This document shows, piece after piece, positions 16,605-26,159 of a DNA stretch of 64,000 nucleotides. How positions within the stretch are numbered: position 1 is the first letter of the stretch; every line of letters starts with the position of its first letter. A program made the position numbers and the translations under genes. Origin of the DNA: SLHU01 sp009929975 (GTDB lineage: Bacteria > Bacillota > Clostridia > Saccharofermentanales > UBA5734); the NCBI GenBank assembly GCA_040776905.1, contig JAXGZQ010000004.1, positions 18,465-82,464 of the forward strand, given 5' to 3'. The notes beneath the pieces were generated by a model. The model saw nothing but the letters and a program-made list of their open reading frames with translations. It searched no databases and was not told the origin of the DNA.

Positions 16605-18413
16605 ATGCAGACGGTTAAAGGAACACAACATTATCAGCGTCAGCGCTTTCGAGATCTGCGTGAGTTGCTGCGCTACTGCGCCACGGAGTACGCGGATCTG
16701 CCTGTCTACCGCTATCATGATTCGCCGGGCGGCCGGGAAACGGTCCATACCTATCGTGAGTATGTCCGGACCATCGATGAGATGGGAACCGGTCTGGCGC
16801 AGTTGGGCCTGAAAGGCGCTTTTGTGGCGATCGTCGGTGCCAATGCCTATGAATGGGCTGTCTCATTCAACAGTGTTGTCAATGGACTTGGTGTCGCGGT
16901 GCCGCTTGACCGGCAGCTGCCCGAACCGGAGGTCATCAGCCTGTGCGAACGGGGCAAAGCCGAGGTGTTCATTTACAATAGCGGTCATCAGGCAATCGCT
17001 GAAGCCGTTGCCGCGACCAACCCGAAAATCCGTTATTTCATCTGTATGAAAGCGGAGACGATCACCCCTGAACTGCGCTTGCGTGATCCCCGTTTCATTG
17101 AGTACCAGGAGGTCATCGAGCGCGGCCGGACAGCGCTGGCCGATGGCGACCGCAGTTTTGTCGAGGCTGATATCGATCCGGAAGCCCTGTGCTCTCTGCT
17201 TTTCACCTCGGGAACGACCGCGATGTCCAAAGGCGTCATGCTGTCACATCGCAATATCACTCATAATGTGCATGCCGTGACCAGTACGATCAATGTTGAA
17301 AAAGGCCAGAGGGCGCTCTCAGTACTGCCCCTGCACCATACGTTTGAGAATACCGTCGGTATGTACATGATGCAGGCCTACGGCTGCTCTATCTGCTTTA
17401 CGGACGGACTTCGCTATATCTCGGATAATTTCAAGGAATGGGAGATCAACATTCTGCTGGCCGTACCGCTGCTCTTTGAGAATATCTATCACCAGATCCA
17501 GAAGACCCTGCAGCGCAGCGGCAAACTGCGGCTGGTCAATGCCATGCGCAAAATCTCCAATGTGCTGCGCTTCTTCGGCATTGATATCCGACGCAAACTA
17601 TTTCACCAGATCATCGACGCGCTCGGCGGCGGCCTGAAACTCGGCGTCAGCGGCGCGGCTGCGATAGATAAGGAAATCGTCCGTTTCTTCAATGAGATCG
17701 GGATTGACTTCTTTGCCGGATACGGGTTGACTGAAACGTCACCTGTCGTGGCCGCCTGCAATGAATTTGTCAATGTCTACGGCAGTGTCGGTCAGCCTTT
17801 GAGCACCGTAGAAGTCGCGATTGATACCGATGATCCCAAGCCCGGCGCGGTTGGTGAAATTCTCACACGAAGCGAAAGTGTCATGATGGGATATTATGAA
17901 AATGAAAGCGCGACGGCCGAAGCGATGACCGCGGACGGCTGGTTCCGTACCGGAGACAGTGGCTACCTGGATAAAAAAGGCTGCCTGTTCATCACCGGGC
18001 GGATTAAGTCGATGATCGTACTGACGAACGGCAAAAAAGCCTTCCCGGAAGAAATCGAATTTCTCATTGCCCATATTCCCGGTGTCAAGGAGTCCATCGT
18101 CTGGGGCGAATCGTCGAGCCGCGGCGCGGTTGATATCTGCGCCAAACTGGTGCTTGACCCTGACAGCCTGCCACAGGAAACAGCCGGAGATATGGAAAAA
18201 ATCAGTGTCTACATGAATCAGCAGATCAGCGAAATCAATCGCCAGATACCGCCTTATAAGGCCATCAAATATTTCGTTCTTTCAGAAACCGATCTGGTCA
18301 AGACCACAACGCTGAAAGTCAAACGTCCAATGGAGCATGATCTCATTCACCAGCGGCTGGAAGCGCTCTCCAGTGATATGCGCTCATTAAGCGGCAAGAT
18401 GATCGACGCCTGA
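16605..18413 (+). CDS. AMP-forming acyl-CoA synthetase (long-chain type)
   Basis: An ANL-superfamily adenylate-forming enzyme of 602 residues that activates a carboxylic (probably fatty) acid to an acyl-CoA through an acyl-AMP. The P-loop-like LLFTSGTTAMSKGVMLSH, the adenine motif AGYGLTETSP and the hinge DGWFRTGDSGYLDKKG, followed by GRIKSMIVLTNGKKAFPEEIE, are all intact. It resembles the long-chain ligase branch. An AGGAGGAGG site precedes the ATG. A paralogue lies at 31269-32948. It stands alone between a pseudogene and a convergent CotS-like gene, so the context does not define the substrate. Confidence 0.88.
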   Translation: MQTVKGTQHYQRQRFRDLRELLRYCATEYADLPVYRYHDSPGGRETVHTYREYVRTIDEMGTGLAQLGLKGAFVAIVGANAYEWAVSFNSVVNGLGVAVPLDRQLPEPEVISLCERGKAEVFIYNSGHQAIAEAVAATNPKIRYFICMKAETITPELRLRDPRFIEYQEVIERGRTALADGDRSFVEADIDPEALCSLLFTSGTTAMSKGVMLSHRNITHNVHAVTSTINVEKGQRALSVLPLHHTFENTVGMYMMQAYGCSICFTDGLRYISDNFKEWEINILLAVPLLFENIYHQIQKTLQRSGKLRLVNAMRKISNVLRFFGIDIRRKLFHQIIDALGGGLKLGVSGAAAIDKEIVRFFNEIGIDFFAGYGLTETSPVVAACNEFVNVYGSVGQPLSTVEVAIDTDDPKPGAVGEILTRSESVMMGYYENESATAEAMTADGWFRTGDSGYLDKKGCLFITGRIKSMIVLTNGKKAFPEEIEFLIAHIPGVKESIVWGESSSRGAVDICAKLVLDPDSLPQETAGDMEKISVYMNQQISEINRQIPPYKAIKYFVLSETDLVKTTTLKVKRPMEHDLIHQRLEALSSDMRSLSGKMIDA

Positions 18414-18439
18414 TTTTCTCCGTGCAGGCGCATCGACAG

Positions 18440-19450
18440 TCAAACAGCTCCTCCTTTGAAGCGATCTCCCGGCTGATACCGCCAGGAGGTCGCTTCTTTG
18501 ACACCAAAATCAGGCAGCGGCTGGTACCAGGTCGGGATCAATTCGCGAAAATTCTGATACGACGCGATCATCTGGAGAAGGCCCTGCTGCTCAGTCCGTG
18601 TTGGTGATGCCGCTCGCCATCTTTCGATACGCCAGAGAATCTCAATCGCGATGAAGAGGCGCAGAATCTGATAGGAACGGCTGCCGGCCGCTCCTGCGAA
18701 GTAGCTGTCGAGCACACCGGTCAGGAAAACAGATCCGCTGGCACCTGTATTCAGGACAAGCGCCGCCAAATCACGATATGGATGCCCGGTGACCCGACCG
18801 GTCACACCCGTGAGAACCAGGCCGGATCGAGGTGTCAGGACACCATGCTCCGGCCCCGGCCGTCCATGCAGCCAGGCTGTGCCGTGCCGGGTCCAGATTT
18901 TCGCCAGGGAACGGATCAGGCTGATCATCCGGTCCGGCACAGGGAGGGCCAGTCCGCAGCGTTCAGCACGTGTCAGCAAGTCGGCAGTTTGCCGGCTCCA
19001 GTCAGATGATCCGCAAGCCGGTGGCGGCATCTGGATCTGATGGGGTATCAGTCGATCCGCCGCGTGCAGTTGTCTCAGCACCAGTCCGTAATCAATGCCT
19101 GAGGCATAATCATCCTGAGGTCCGTACTGCCCGAGCCGTCGGCGAACCGGCTCGCCGCGGATCCAACGGCTCAGCAGATATTGAAATTGCCGATCGGCAC
19201 TGAGACCGTGCCGGACCGGCTGCGGGACGCAGGCGAACCGTTGGAAAAGAAACTGCAGGCGCTGATAACTGGCGCTGGATCGGTCAATCGATGAATCGGG
19301 AAACCATCTCAGGCAATACAGCCGGCCAGAGTGAGTTTCGACATAGCAGCTGCGGTGATCATCACGGTCCGACGGCAGTTCGATCAGTCGCCAGCCACCT
19401 TCATCGGCAAGCAGTTCACTGAGAAGTCTGTCGTTGTCCGGATTGCTCAT
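18440..19450 (-). CDS. CotS/aminoglycoside-phosphotransferase-fold protein lacking catalytic residues
   Basis: A 336-residue protein with the overall order of the CotS/APH kinase fold: an N-lobe with YCLRWFPDS, hinge-like LLSRWIRGEPV, and a C-lobe. Where active members have HGDxxxxN the sequence reads WLHGRPGPEHGVL, and where they have a metal-binding IDFD/IDW it reads LVLTGVTGRVTG. The catalytic Asp, the metal Asn and the metal Asp are therefore all replaced. It is probably a pseudokinase, perhaps a spore-coat-related protein, rather than an active kinase. The C-terminal codons overlap a terminator-like hairpin. Confidence 0.65.
   Translation of the reverse strand: MSNPDNDRLLSELLADEGGWRLIELPSDRDDHRSCYVETHSGRLYCLRWFPDSSIDRSSASYQRLQFLFQRFACVPQPVRHGLSADRQFQYLLSRWIRGEPVRRRLGQYGPQDDYASGIDYGLVLRQLHAADRLIPHQIQMPPPACGSSDWSRQTADLLTRAERCGLALPVPDRMISLIRSLAKIWTRHGTAWLHGRPGPEHGVLTPRSGLVLTGVTGRVTGHPYRDLAALVLNTGASGSVFLTGVLDSYFAGAAGSRSYQILRLFIAIEILWRIERWRAASPTRTEQQGLLQMIASYQNFRELIPTWYQPLPDFGVKEATSWRYQPGDRFKGGAV
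18458..18496. terminator. Hairpin between convergent acyl-CoA ligase and CotS-like genes
   Basis: A 12-bp stem with one G-T pair (GAAGCGATCTCC with GGAGGTCGCTTC) starts 45 nt after the ligase stop and is followed by CTTTG on the plus strand. The T-run is weak. It lies inside the 3' end of the convergent gene. Confidence 0.4.
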
Positions 19451-19704
19451 ACACCGTCCTCCGCTCGTATCGTTCCTTCATTATAGAGTTCTCTTGCGCC
19501 GGTGGCCCCGGATGTAGATCAACATCGTGTCAACCAGGTCAAAACAAGGACAGACACGCCGGGGTTTCATACGACAATTTTTCGGACACGGTGCATCTGA
19601 GCAAGCTTTCCTGCGGAACTTGCCAAGATAGGGATGCAGGGGGTGGACTTGTCCTTTATAATGGACTCAGACAAAGCAGTGGATCAACCATAAGGCGGTA
19701 TGAA

Positions 19705-21213
19705 ATGGCAGATAACTACTATCTCGGCATCGACCTCGGAACATCGAGTGTCAGGGCAGTTCTATTCAATCACGACGGGCAGCCCGTTCATGCTGAGCAG
19801 CGTGAGACACCTCTGATGACGGAAACGGCGGCAACAGCCGAGCTTGATCCTGATCTGATATTCGACCAGCTGATCGAAGTGGTCAGCCAGAGCACTCGCT
19901 TCGCCCGGGAGCACAACCACCATATTCGCGCCATCGGCTGGAGCACTCAGCTGCACAGTCTGATGGCGGTGGATAAGAGCGGCCGCCCCCTGACCCGGCT
20001 GATGACCTGGGCGGACAGCCGCGCCAATGACCAGGCCGACGAGATCAGCCGCCAGTTTGATTCTGACCGCCTGTACTCAATTACCGGCTGCCGGGCACAG
20101 CATCCGCTGTATCCACTCAGCAAAATTCTCTGGCTGAAGGAATGCCAGCCGGACGTTTTCGCCAGAGCTCACCGTTTCATCTCCATCAAGACGTATCTGA
20201 CTGAACGCCTGTGTGGTGAATATCTGATTGATATCACCGACGCGTCAGCCACAGCGTGCTTCAATATCCGGGAATTTCGCTGGGACCCCTATATTTTGAA
20301 GGAAATACTCGGGCTTGAACCACACCACTTCGCCCGTCCGGTAGCCTGCGAAGCGGTCTTGCCGCCGTTGAAACCTCAGATGCGTCTGCGGCTCGGCCTT
20401 GAACCGGAAACACTGATTGTCGCCGGAACCGGAGACGGCATCGCGGCTAATCTTGGCTGTGGCATTTTTAATGACAGCGCCATGACCAGTACAATCGGCA
20501 CGAGCGGCGCGATCCGCACAACAGTCCGCCAGCCGCTGCTGGATCCGCGGCAGCGAACCTGGTGCTACTGTCTGTCCGATCATCTCTGGGTAGCCGGCGG
20601 AGCGATCAACAATGGCGGAATCGTTCTGCGCTGGCTGCGCGATCAATTCCTGGAAACATTCAAGGCCGATGCCGCGGCTTCAGATCTCAACTCCGTCTAC
20701 GCCCAGTTCGACCGCTACGCCGCTGATCTTCCGGCCGGCAGTGACGGCTTGATCTTCCTTCCTCTGTTGACCGGCGAACGTTCACCCAACTGGAACGCCC
20801 GTACACGCGGTGTTCTGTATGGCCTGGATATCAGGCACAGCCGCGCGCATATTGTCAGAGCAGCCATGGAAGGGATCCTATACCAGATGTATTCGGTCTA
20901 TCAGGTACTGGCTTCGATCAGCGGATCATCCATTCAGATCCGCGCCAATGGCGGGTATGCCCGCTCTGAAATATGGCTGCAGATGCAGGCTGACCTGTTC
21001 GGTCAGCCGATCGCGGTCAGTACGGTCAGCGAGGCTTCAGCGTTAGGTGCCGCCTACCTTGGCATGCTGGCCGCCGGTTCCGTATCCCATTTGGGAGAGA
21101 CGCTGCCGGCCATGGCCGTCCATAAAATTTTCCAGCCTGATCCAGCCCAGTCCGCGGTGTATCAATCCGGATTCCAGCTGTATCAGGACATCTATCAGCG
21201 GCTGTACCGCTAA
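19705..21213 (+). CDS. FGGY-family sugar-acid kinase, probable gluconokinase
   Basis: An FGGY carbohydrate kinase of 502 residues. YYLGIDLGTSSVRAVLF is the N-terminal phosphate motif, GWSTQLHSLMAVDK the substrate loop, STIGTSGAIRT the adenosine-side motif and RANGGYARSEIWLQMQAD the C-terminal one. The LarA homologue and 6-phosphogluconate dehydrogenase downstream point to D-gluconate as substrate, giving 6-phosphogluconate; xylulokinase is the main alternative. The ATG at 19705 follows AAGGCGG and matches the family N-terminus; the frame extends 38 codons further with non-homologous sequence. A TATAAT at 19657-19662 is a possible -10; the rest of the 254-nt divergent gap shows nothing clear. 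Confidence 0.8.
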   Translation: MADNYYLGIDLGTSSVRAVLFNHDGQPVHAEQRETPLMTETAATAELDPDLIFDQLIEVVSQSTRFAREHNHHIRAIGWSTQLHSLMAVDKSGRPLTRLMTWADSRANDQADEISRQFDSDRLYSITGCRAQHPLYPLSKILWLKECQPDVFARAHRFISIKTYLTERLCGEYLIDITDASATACFNIREFRWDPYILKEILGLEPHHFARPVACEAVLPPLKPQMRLRLGLEPETLIVAGTGDGIAANLGCGIFNDSAMTSTIGTSGAIRTTVRQPLLDPRQRTWCYCLSDHLWVAGGAINNGGIVLRWLRDQFLETFKADAAASDLNSVYAQFDRYAADLPAGSDGLIFLPLLTGERSPNWNARTRGVLYGLDIRHSRAHIVRAAMEGILYQMYSVYQVLASISGSSIQIRANGGYARSEIWLQMQADLFGQPIAVSTVSEASALGAAYLGMLAAGSVSHLGETLPAMAVHKIFQPDPAQSAVYQSGFQLYQDIYQRLYR

Positions 21214-21223
21214 GGAGGATCCC

Positions 21224-22495
21224 ATGCCAATCATCATCGAACGCCCTGAAGCGGCGATTTCAGATCAGGAGCTGCGCGAAGCCCTGCAACAGACGCTGTC
21301 AGGCCGAAACCTGAAAAAAGTTTTGCTGCTGCCTCCCGATCTGACACGCCTCCACTCTGGTGCCGGCCGGATCACGCAGTTATGCTATCAGCTGCTCAGT
21401 CCGGACTGCCAGGTGGACATCATGCCCGCGCTCGGAACACATGACGCGATGACCGAAGCGGAATGCCGCCTGTTTTTCGGCCCCGACATTCCCTGGTCCT
21501 CGTTCATCGCCCATCGTTGGAAAACCGATGTCGTCAAAATCGGTGAGGTGCCGGCCGACTTTATCAGAACCGTCTCTGAGGGACGGATTGATGAAGCATT
21601 GCAGATTGAAATCAACCGTCGCCTGCTCGACCCGCAGTATGACCTGATTCTCTCGATCGGCCAGGTTGTACCGCACGAAGTCGTCGGTATGGCCAACTAC
21701 AGCAAGAACATTCTGGTCGGCTGCGGCGGACGAACGGCAATCAACCAGTCACATTTTCTCGGAGCTGTCTATGGACTGGAACGACTGATGGGACGTGACC
21801 ATTCGCCGGTGCGCCAGGTCTTTGATTATGCTGAAGAACATTTCCTCAGCCGGCTGCCGCTGGAATATATCCTGACCGTGACCACCCTGCAGGAGCAGAC
21901 AGTTAATCTCGAAGGCCTCTATATCGGGCGTGACCGGTCTTTGTTTGAACAGGCAGTCAAACTGAGCCAGGCGCGGAACTTCATCCATCTTGACCGTGAG
22001 CCGAAAAAAATGGTGGTCTATCTGGATGAACGTGAATTCCGCAGCACCTGGCTCGGCAACAAGGCCGTTTACCGGACACGAATGGCCATTGCTGACGGAG
22101 GCGAACTGCTGATTCTCGCCCCCGGTGTCAAAAAATTCGGCGAGGATCCTGAGATTGACGCACTGCTGCGCCGCTACGGTTATGTCGGCCGGGATCAGAT
22201 CCTTGACCTGTATCAGGCTCATGAAGATCTGAGATCGAATCCTTCGGCGGCCGCTCATCTGATTCACGGCTCATCGGACGGACGCTTTACCATCACATAC
22301 GCCGTTCGCCATCTCAGCCGTGAAGCGGTCGAAAAGGCCGGTTATCAATACGCTTCGCTGGATGACATGTTAAAGCGATACGACCCGGACCATCTGAAAC
22401 CGGGTTATAATCAATTACCGGATGGTGAGGAAATCTACTTTATCAGCAATCCGGCCGTCGGTCTCTGGGCCAGCCGCCAGCGACTGGCCCACTGA
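21224..22495 (+). CDS. LarA-family nickel-pincer racemase/epimerase, possible gluconate 2-epimerase
   Basis: A 423-residue member of the lactate racemase superfamily, which uses a covalently held nickel-pincer nucleotide. The residues that hold the cofactor line up: H73 in ALGTHDAMTE, H151 and the covalent K161 in VPHEVVGMANYSKN, and H177 in INQSHFLGA. The spacings (10 and 16 residues) equal those of H174/K184/H200 in lactate racemase. Context with a gluconokinase-like gene (10 nt upstream) and 6-phosphogluconate dehydrogenase suggests the known D-gluconate 2-epimerase activity, which would feed D-mannonate into gluconate. The cofactor genes larB, larC and larE are not in the window. A TAAGGAGG site sets the ATG. 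Confidence 0.82.
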   Translation: MPIIIERPEAAISDQELREALQQTLSGRNLKKVLLLPPDLTRLHSGAGRITQLCYQLLSPDCQVDIMPALGTHDAMTEAECRLFFGPDIPWSSFIAHRWKTDVVKIGEVPADFIRTVSEGRIDEALQIEINRRLLDPQYDLILSIGQVVPHEVVGMANYSKNILVGCGGRTAINQSHFLGAVYGLERLMGRDHSPVRQVFDYAEEHFLSRLPLEYILTVTTLQEQTVNLEGLYIGRDRSLFEQAVKLSQARNFIHLDREPKKMVVYLDEREFRSTWLGNKAVYRTRMAIADGGELLILAPGVKKFGEDPEIDALLRRYGYVGRDQILDLYQAHEDLRSNPSAAAHLIHGSSDGRFTITYAVRHLSREAVEKAGYQYASLDDMLKRYDPDHLKPGYNQLPDGEEIYFISNPAVGLWASRQRLAH

Positions 22496-22557
22496 ACAGC
22501 AGATAGCCGGCTGACCCTGCGAAGCAGCATGGCGGCCGCGTCACAAGGAGGACAACT

Positions 22558-24009
22558 ATGAAAAAAGCAGATATCGGATTGATCGGTTTGGCCGTCATGG
22601 GTGAGAACCTGGTGATGAACATGGAAAGTCACGGATTCACCGTCGCGGTATTCAATCGTTCAGCGGATAAAGTGCGCCGCTTTATCGGTGGCAGAGCCAG
22701 CGGACGACAGATCATCGGCACCTACAGTCTTGAAGAACTGACTGCCCAGCTGCAGACGCCGCGTAAAATCATGCTGATGGTCAAGGCCGGCCAGCCGGTC
22801 GACCAGCTGATTGAGCAGCTGATCCCGCTGCTTGACGCCGGTGATGTGATCATCGATGGCGGCAACTCTCATTTTCCGGACACGATTCGCCGGACACGCC
22901 ATGTTGAGGCAGCCGGTCTTCTCTATATCGGCACCGGTGTTTCCGGTGGTGAGGAAGGCGCGTTGAAAGGACCGAGTATCATGCCTGGCGGTTCTGAAGC
23001 CGCCTGGCCGCTGGTTCAGCCGATCTTTCAGGCAATCGCCGCCAAAGTTGAAGACGGCAGCCCCTGCTGTGACTGGGTCGGGTCAGATGGAGCCGGTCAT
23101 TTTGTCAAAATGGTTCATAACGGGATTGAATATGGTGATATGCAGCTGATCTGCGAAGCCTATCATCTGATGCGCGATTATCTGAAAATGACCGCGGACG
23201 AGATGCACGACGTTTTCACCGACTGGAACCAGGGCGATCTGGACAGCTATCTGATCGAGATCACCCGCGATATTCTGGCATACAAAGATGAAGACGGTGA
23301 GCCGATGATTGACAAGATTCTTGACGCGGCCGGCCAGAAGGGGACAGGCAAATGGACCTCGGTCGCGTCTTTGGATGAAGGTGTCCCCCTGACCCTGATC
23401 AGTGAAGCTGTCTACTCCCGTTTTCTTTCCGCATTGAAATCAGAGCGTGTCGCGGCGTCAAAGATCCTGCAGGGACCTTCGGCTACATTCACCGGGGACA
23501 GGGAGGCGTTTCTTGTTCATCTGCGCAGCGCGCTCTACGCCGCGAAGATTGTGTCGTATGCCCAGGGTTATGCGCTGATGAAAGCGGCAGCCGAAACCTA
23601 CGGATGGCAGCTCGACTTCGGCGGTATCGCGAAAATGTGGCGCGGCGGCTGCATCATCCGTTCGATCTTCCTCAATCGGATCAGCGACGCGTTTGCCGCG
23701 CAGCCTGACTTGCAGAACCTGCTGCTCGCTCCGTTTTTCCAGGAACAGGTCAGCCAGGCGCAGTCCGGCTGGCGTCAGGTGATCGCCGCTGCAGCGCTTG
23801 CCGGTATTCCGGTGCCGGCCATGGCAACCTCACTCAGTTATTTCGACGGCTATCGCAGCGAATGGCTGCCGGCTAATCTGCTCCAGGCGCAAAGAGATTA
23901 TTTCGGTGCGCATACCTATGAGCGGGTCGATCGCGAACGCGGGGAATTCTTTCATACGAACTGGACCGGCGAGGGCGGCGATACCGCCTCATCGACCTAT
24001 AACGCGTAA
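22558..24009 (+). CDS. gndA: 6-phosphogluconate dehydrogenase, decarboxylating
   Basis: Converts 6-phosphogluconate to ribulose 5-phosphate, CO2 and NAD(P)H. The Rossmann motif GLAVMGENLVMN opens the protein. The signature GTGVSGGEEGALKGPSIMPG and the catalytic KMVHNGIEYGDMQL are present. The 483-residue length is that of the long (E. coli GndA-like) type. It lies 62 nt downstream of the LarA homologue with an AAGGAGG site and completes a gluconate-to-pentose-phosphate module. A terminator follows directly. Confidence 0.95.
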   Translation: MKKADIGLIGLAVMGENLVMNMESHGFTVAVFNRSADKVRRFIGGRASGRQIIGTYSLEELTAQLQTPRKIMLMVKAGQPVDQLIEQLIPLLDAGDVIIDGGNSHFPDTIRRTRHVEAAGLLYIGTGVSGGEEGALKGPSIMPGGSEAAWPLVQPIFQAIAAKVEDGSPCCDWVGSDGAGHFVKMVHNGIEYGDMQLICEAYHLMRDYLKMTADEMHDVFTDWNQGDLDSYLIEITRDILAYKDEDGEPMIDKILDAAGQKGTGKWTSVASLDEGVPLTLISEAVYSRFLSALKSERVAASKILQGPSATFTGDREAFLVHLRSALYAAKIVSYAQGYALMKAAAETYGWQLDFGGIAKMWRGGCIIRSIFLNRISDAFAAQPDLQNLLLAPFFQEQVSQAQSGWRQVIAAAALAGIPVPAMATSLSYFDGYRSEWLPANLLQAQRDYFGAHTYERVDRERGEFFHTNWTGEGGDTASSTYNA

Positions 24010-24038
24010 GCAACAGCGCCCTGATGATGTGATGACAG

Positions 24039-24066
24039 CAGCCCGGATCGACCATGATCCGGGCTG
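24039..24066. terminator. Bidirectional terminator between gndA and the GGDEF/HD-GYP gene
   Basis: An 11-bp perfect stem (CAGCCCGGATC and its complement) with a 6-nt loop lies between two convergent genes and ends 1 nt before the stop codon of the minus-strand gene. The flanking T-content is low on both sides. Confidence 0.7.
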
Positions 24067-24067
24067 T

Positions 24068-25999
24068 TCATATCTTGAGCGGTTTCGACTGAGCCAGAAA
24101 ACGCCGGAACAGTGCCACTACAGCTGGATCGAACTGGCTGCCGGCGCCCTTCTCCAGTTCATTCATCGCCTGAAATGACGACATATTCTTTTTGTGCAGC
24201 ATGGCGTCAAACGCCACAGCGACACTGACCATCCGGCTGATCAGCGGAATTTCATGCTGACGCAGACCTCGCGGATAGCCGAGACCGTCCGGACGCTCAT
24301 GATGGGTCAGAATAATCTCAGCGACATCCGCGTAGTGATGGATATTTTTCGCGATCTGGTAACCGATCTCGACATGACGCTGTATTTCACGCCAGTCATC
24401 GTCATTCAGGGGCTCTTTCTTCATCATAATGCGTTGATCAATCGCGATTTTCCCGATATCATGCAGCCGGCCGGCCAGCCCGGCCAGCCGGATCTCTTCA
24501 CGTGAAAGCCCGCTCTGCACTGCCAGTTGCTGGCAGATCTGGCCGATCCGCTCGCTCCGTTCCTTCTCCCGCGGGTCACGAATTGCCAGCTGCTGACGAA
24601 TATGAGTGGCCAGACGGCGTTCAAATCCCCGGCGGTCCCTCATTTTCTGATGGTACATCTCTTCTTCAGCCTTGATGAACTGTTCAGCGAATATCTGATC
24701 CGGCAGCGTTTTGACCGCGATACCACAGGAAACCGACAGAACCGACTGCGCGAGCTTCTTCTGGTCAATCAGCTGCATGATGCGGTCCCGGATCATCATC
24801 ACCTGTTCCTGGCCGGTGTTCGGCAGCAGAACAATGAACTCATCCCCGCCGATCCGGGCGATGATGTCATCGGCGCGGCAGGCCTGGCGCAGAATGTCCG
24901 CGTAGGCGATCAGCAGGGTGTCGCCGGGGGTATGACCAAAAATATCATTTGTGGCTTTCAGACCGTTGATATCTGATAGGATCATGGCGATCGGCAGATT
25001 GCGCGGAACGTCGAGCCGCTGCAGTTCAGCGCTGTAAAAATGACGATTGTACAAATGAGTCATCTGGTCGTGATAGCTGAGGTAGAGAATCCGGCTTTCA
25101 TGTTTTTTCCGGTCTTCAATATTGCGGGCCGATCCGATCAGTTCCAGTTCTTTTTGCTCATTCAAGCGAAACCTGTAGGCAATCTCACTCCAGACAGGAT
25201 GACCGTCGCGATGCTGCAGCTGCAATTCCAGATACGGGTGGAGCGGCTGTTCGCCATAGCGAAGAAACCGTTCCAGATACTGGCCGAACAGGTCAAGCAG
25301 GTGCGGACGCTGATAGGGGTCGGTCAGCTCACGATGAGACAGTCGAAGCGCATCGGCCACCGGATAGCCCAGCAGCTGCGTCACAGCCGGACTCACATAA
25401 GTCAGGGCATTGCGCTGAACATTGTATCGCCAGACCGTATCGAGTGAGAACTCAGTCAGCAGACGGTACAGATCCCGGCTGTCACGCAGTTCAGACTCAC
25501 TCTGGCGCTGTCTGCTGATATCAATCTGTATCGCCAGGACACCGATCAGCTGGCCGTGCTCATTATACAGGCAGACTGAATCAATCATCATCCAGGCCGA
25601 AGTCTGGTCATGGCGGATAATCTTGACCTCTTGACGCAATTCACCCAGTTCAAACAGCTGAAACCAGCTCTGGCTGCTCTCATCCGACAGGTCTCCATAA
25701 AGATCGGCAGGACTTCTGCCGATCAGCCCGATGCGCTCAATGGCACGAAACTGGTGCAGGGCCGTCGCGTTCACCCAGGTCAGCGGCATGGTGAGATACA
25801 TGGTCTTGAGTGTGGTTTCCCGATCGGCCGCATGCTGCCAGTCGACGGGTTCTCTGAGCTGGAACAAATAAATGCCGGCCATCGGCTGACTGACCAGAGC
25901 GTCAATCACACCCGGCTGAACATGATTCGTACAACTTTCCTGGATCATCGCCGCGAACTCAGCGTTGATCAGATTATCCCGCATTTCCTGAATTTTCAT
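24068..25999 (-). CDS. PAS-GGDEF-HD-GYP protein, c-di-GMP turnover
   Basis: A 643-residue signalling protein. Two PAS-like sensory segments (about 15-150 and 160-290) precede a GGDEF domain with an intact active site (ARIGGDEFIVLLP) and an upstream RxxD inhibitory site (RADD). A C-terminal HD-GYP phosphodiesterase domain follows, with LHDIGKIAID and THHERPDGLGYP. Both catalytic halves look active, so it may make and degrade c-di-GMP. No signal peptide or membrane segment was seen, so it is cytoplasmic. The ATG at 25999 follows GGGAGCC. It contrasts with the broken cyclase at 15687-16455. Confidence 0.9.
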   Translation of the reverse strand: MKIQEMRDNLINAEFAAMIQESCTNHVQPGVIDALVSQPMAGIYLFQLREPVDWQHAADRETTLKTMYLTMPLTWVNATALHQFRAIERIGLIGRSPADLYGDLSDESSQSWFQLFELGELRQEVKIIRHDQTSAWMMIDSVCLYNEHGQLIGVLAIQIDISRQRQSESELRDSRDLYRLLTEFSLDTVWRYNVQRNALTYVSPAVTQLLGYPVADALRLSHRELTDPYQRPHLLDLFGQYLERFLRYGEQPLHPYLELQLQHRDGHPVWSEIAYRFRLNEQKELELIGSARNIEDRKKHESRILYLSYHDQMTHLYNRHFYSAELQRLDVPRNLPIAMILSDINGLKATNDIFGHTPGDTLLIAYADILRQACRADDIIARIGGDEFIVLLPNTGQEQVMMIRDRIMQLIDQKKLAQSVLSVSCGIAVKTLPDQIFAEQFIKAEEEMYHQKMRDRRGFERRLATHIRQQLAIRDPREKERSERIGQICQQLAVQSGLSREEIRLAGLAGRLHDIGKIAIDQRIMMKKEPLNDDDWREIQRHVEIGYQIAKNIHHYADVAEIILTHHERPDGLGYPRGLRQHEIPLISRMVSVAVAFDAMLHKKNMSSFQAMNELEKGAGSQFDPAVVALFRRFLAQSKPLKI

Positions 26000-26159
26000 C
26001 TGCCGGCTCCCATTCAAACAGTGGATCGGGACAGTATTCAAAGCGTCATGGATCTTCTATTTTCATTATCAATGGTTCAGACTCACATGTCAAACTTTGT
26101 CATATCAAGACGCCTGATGATGACTTTCGAGTATAATAAGGTTGTCGGAGGAAACGAAA

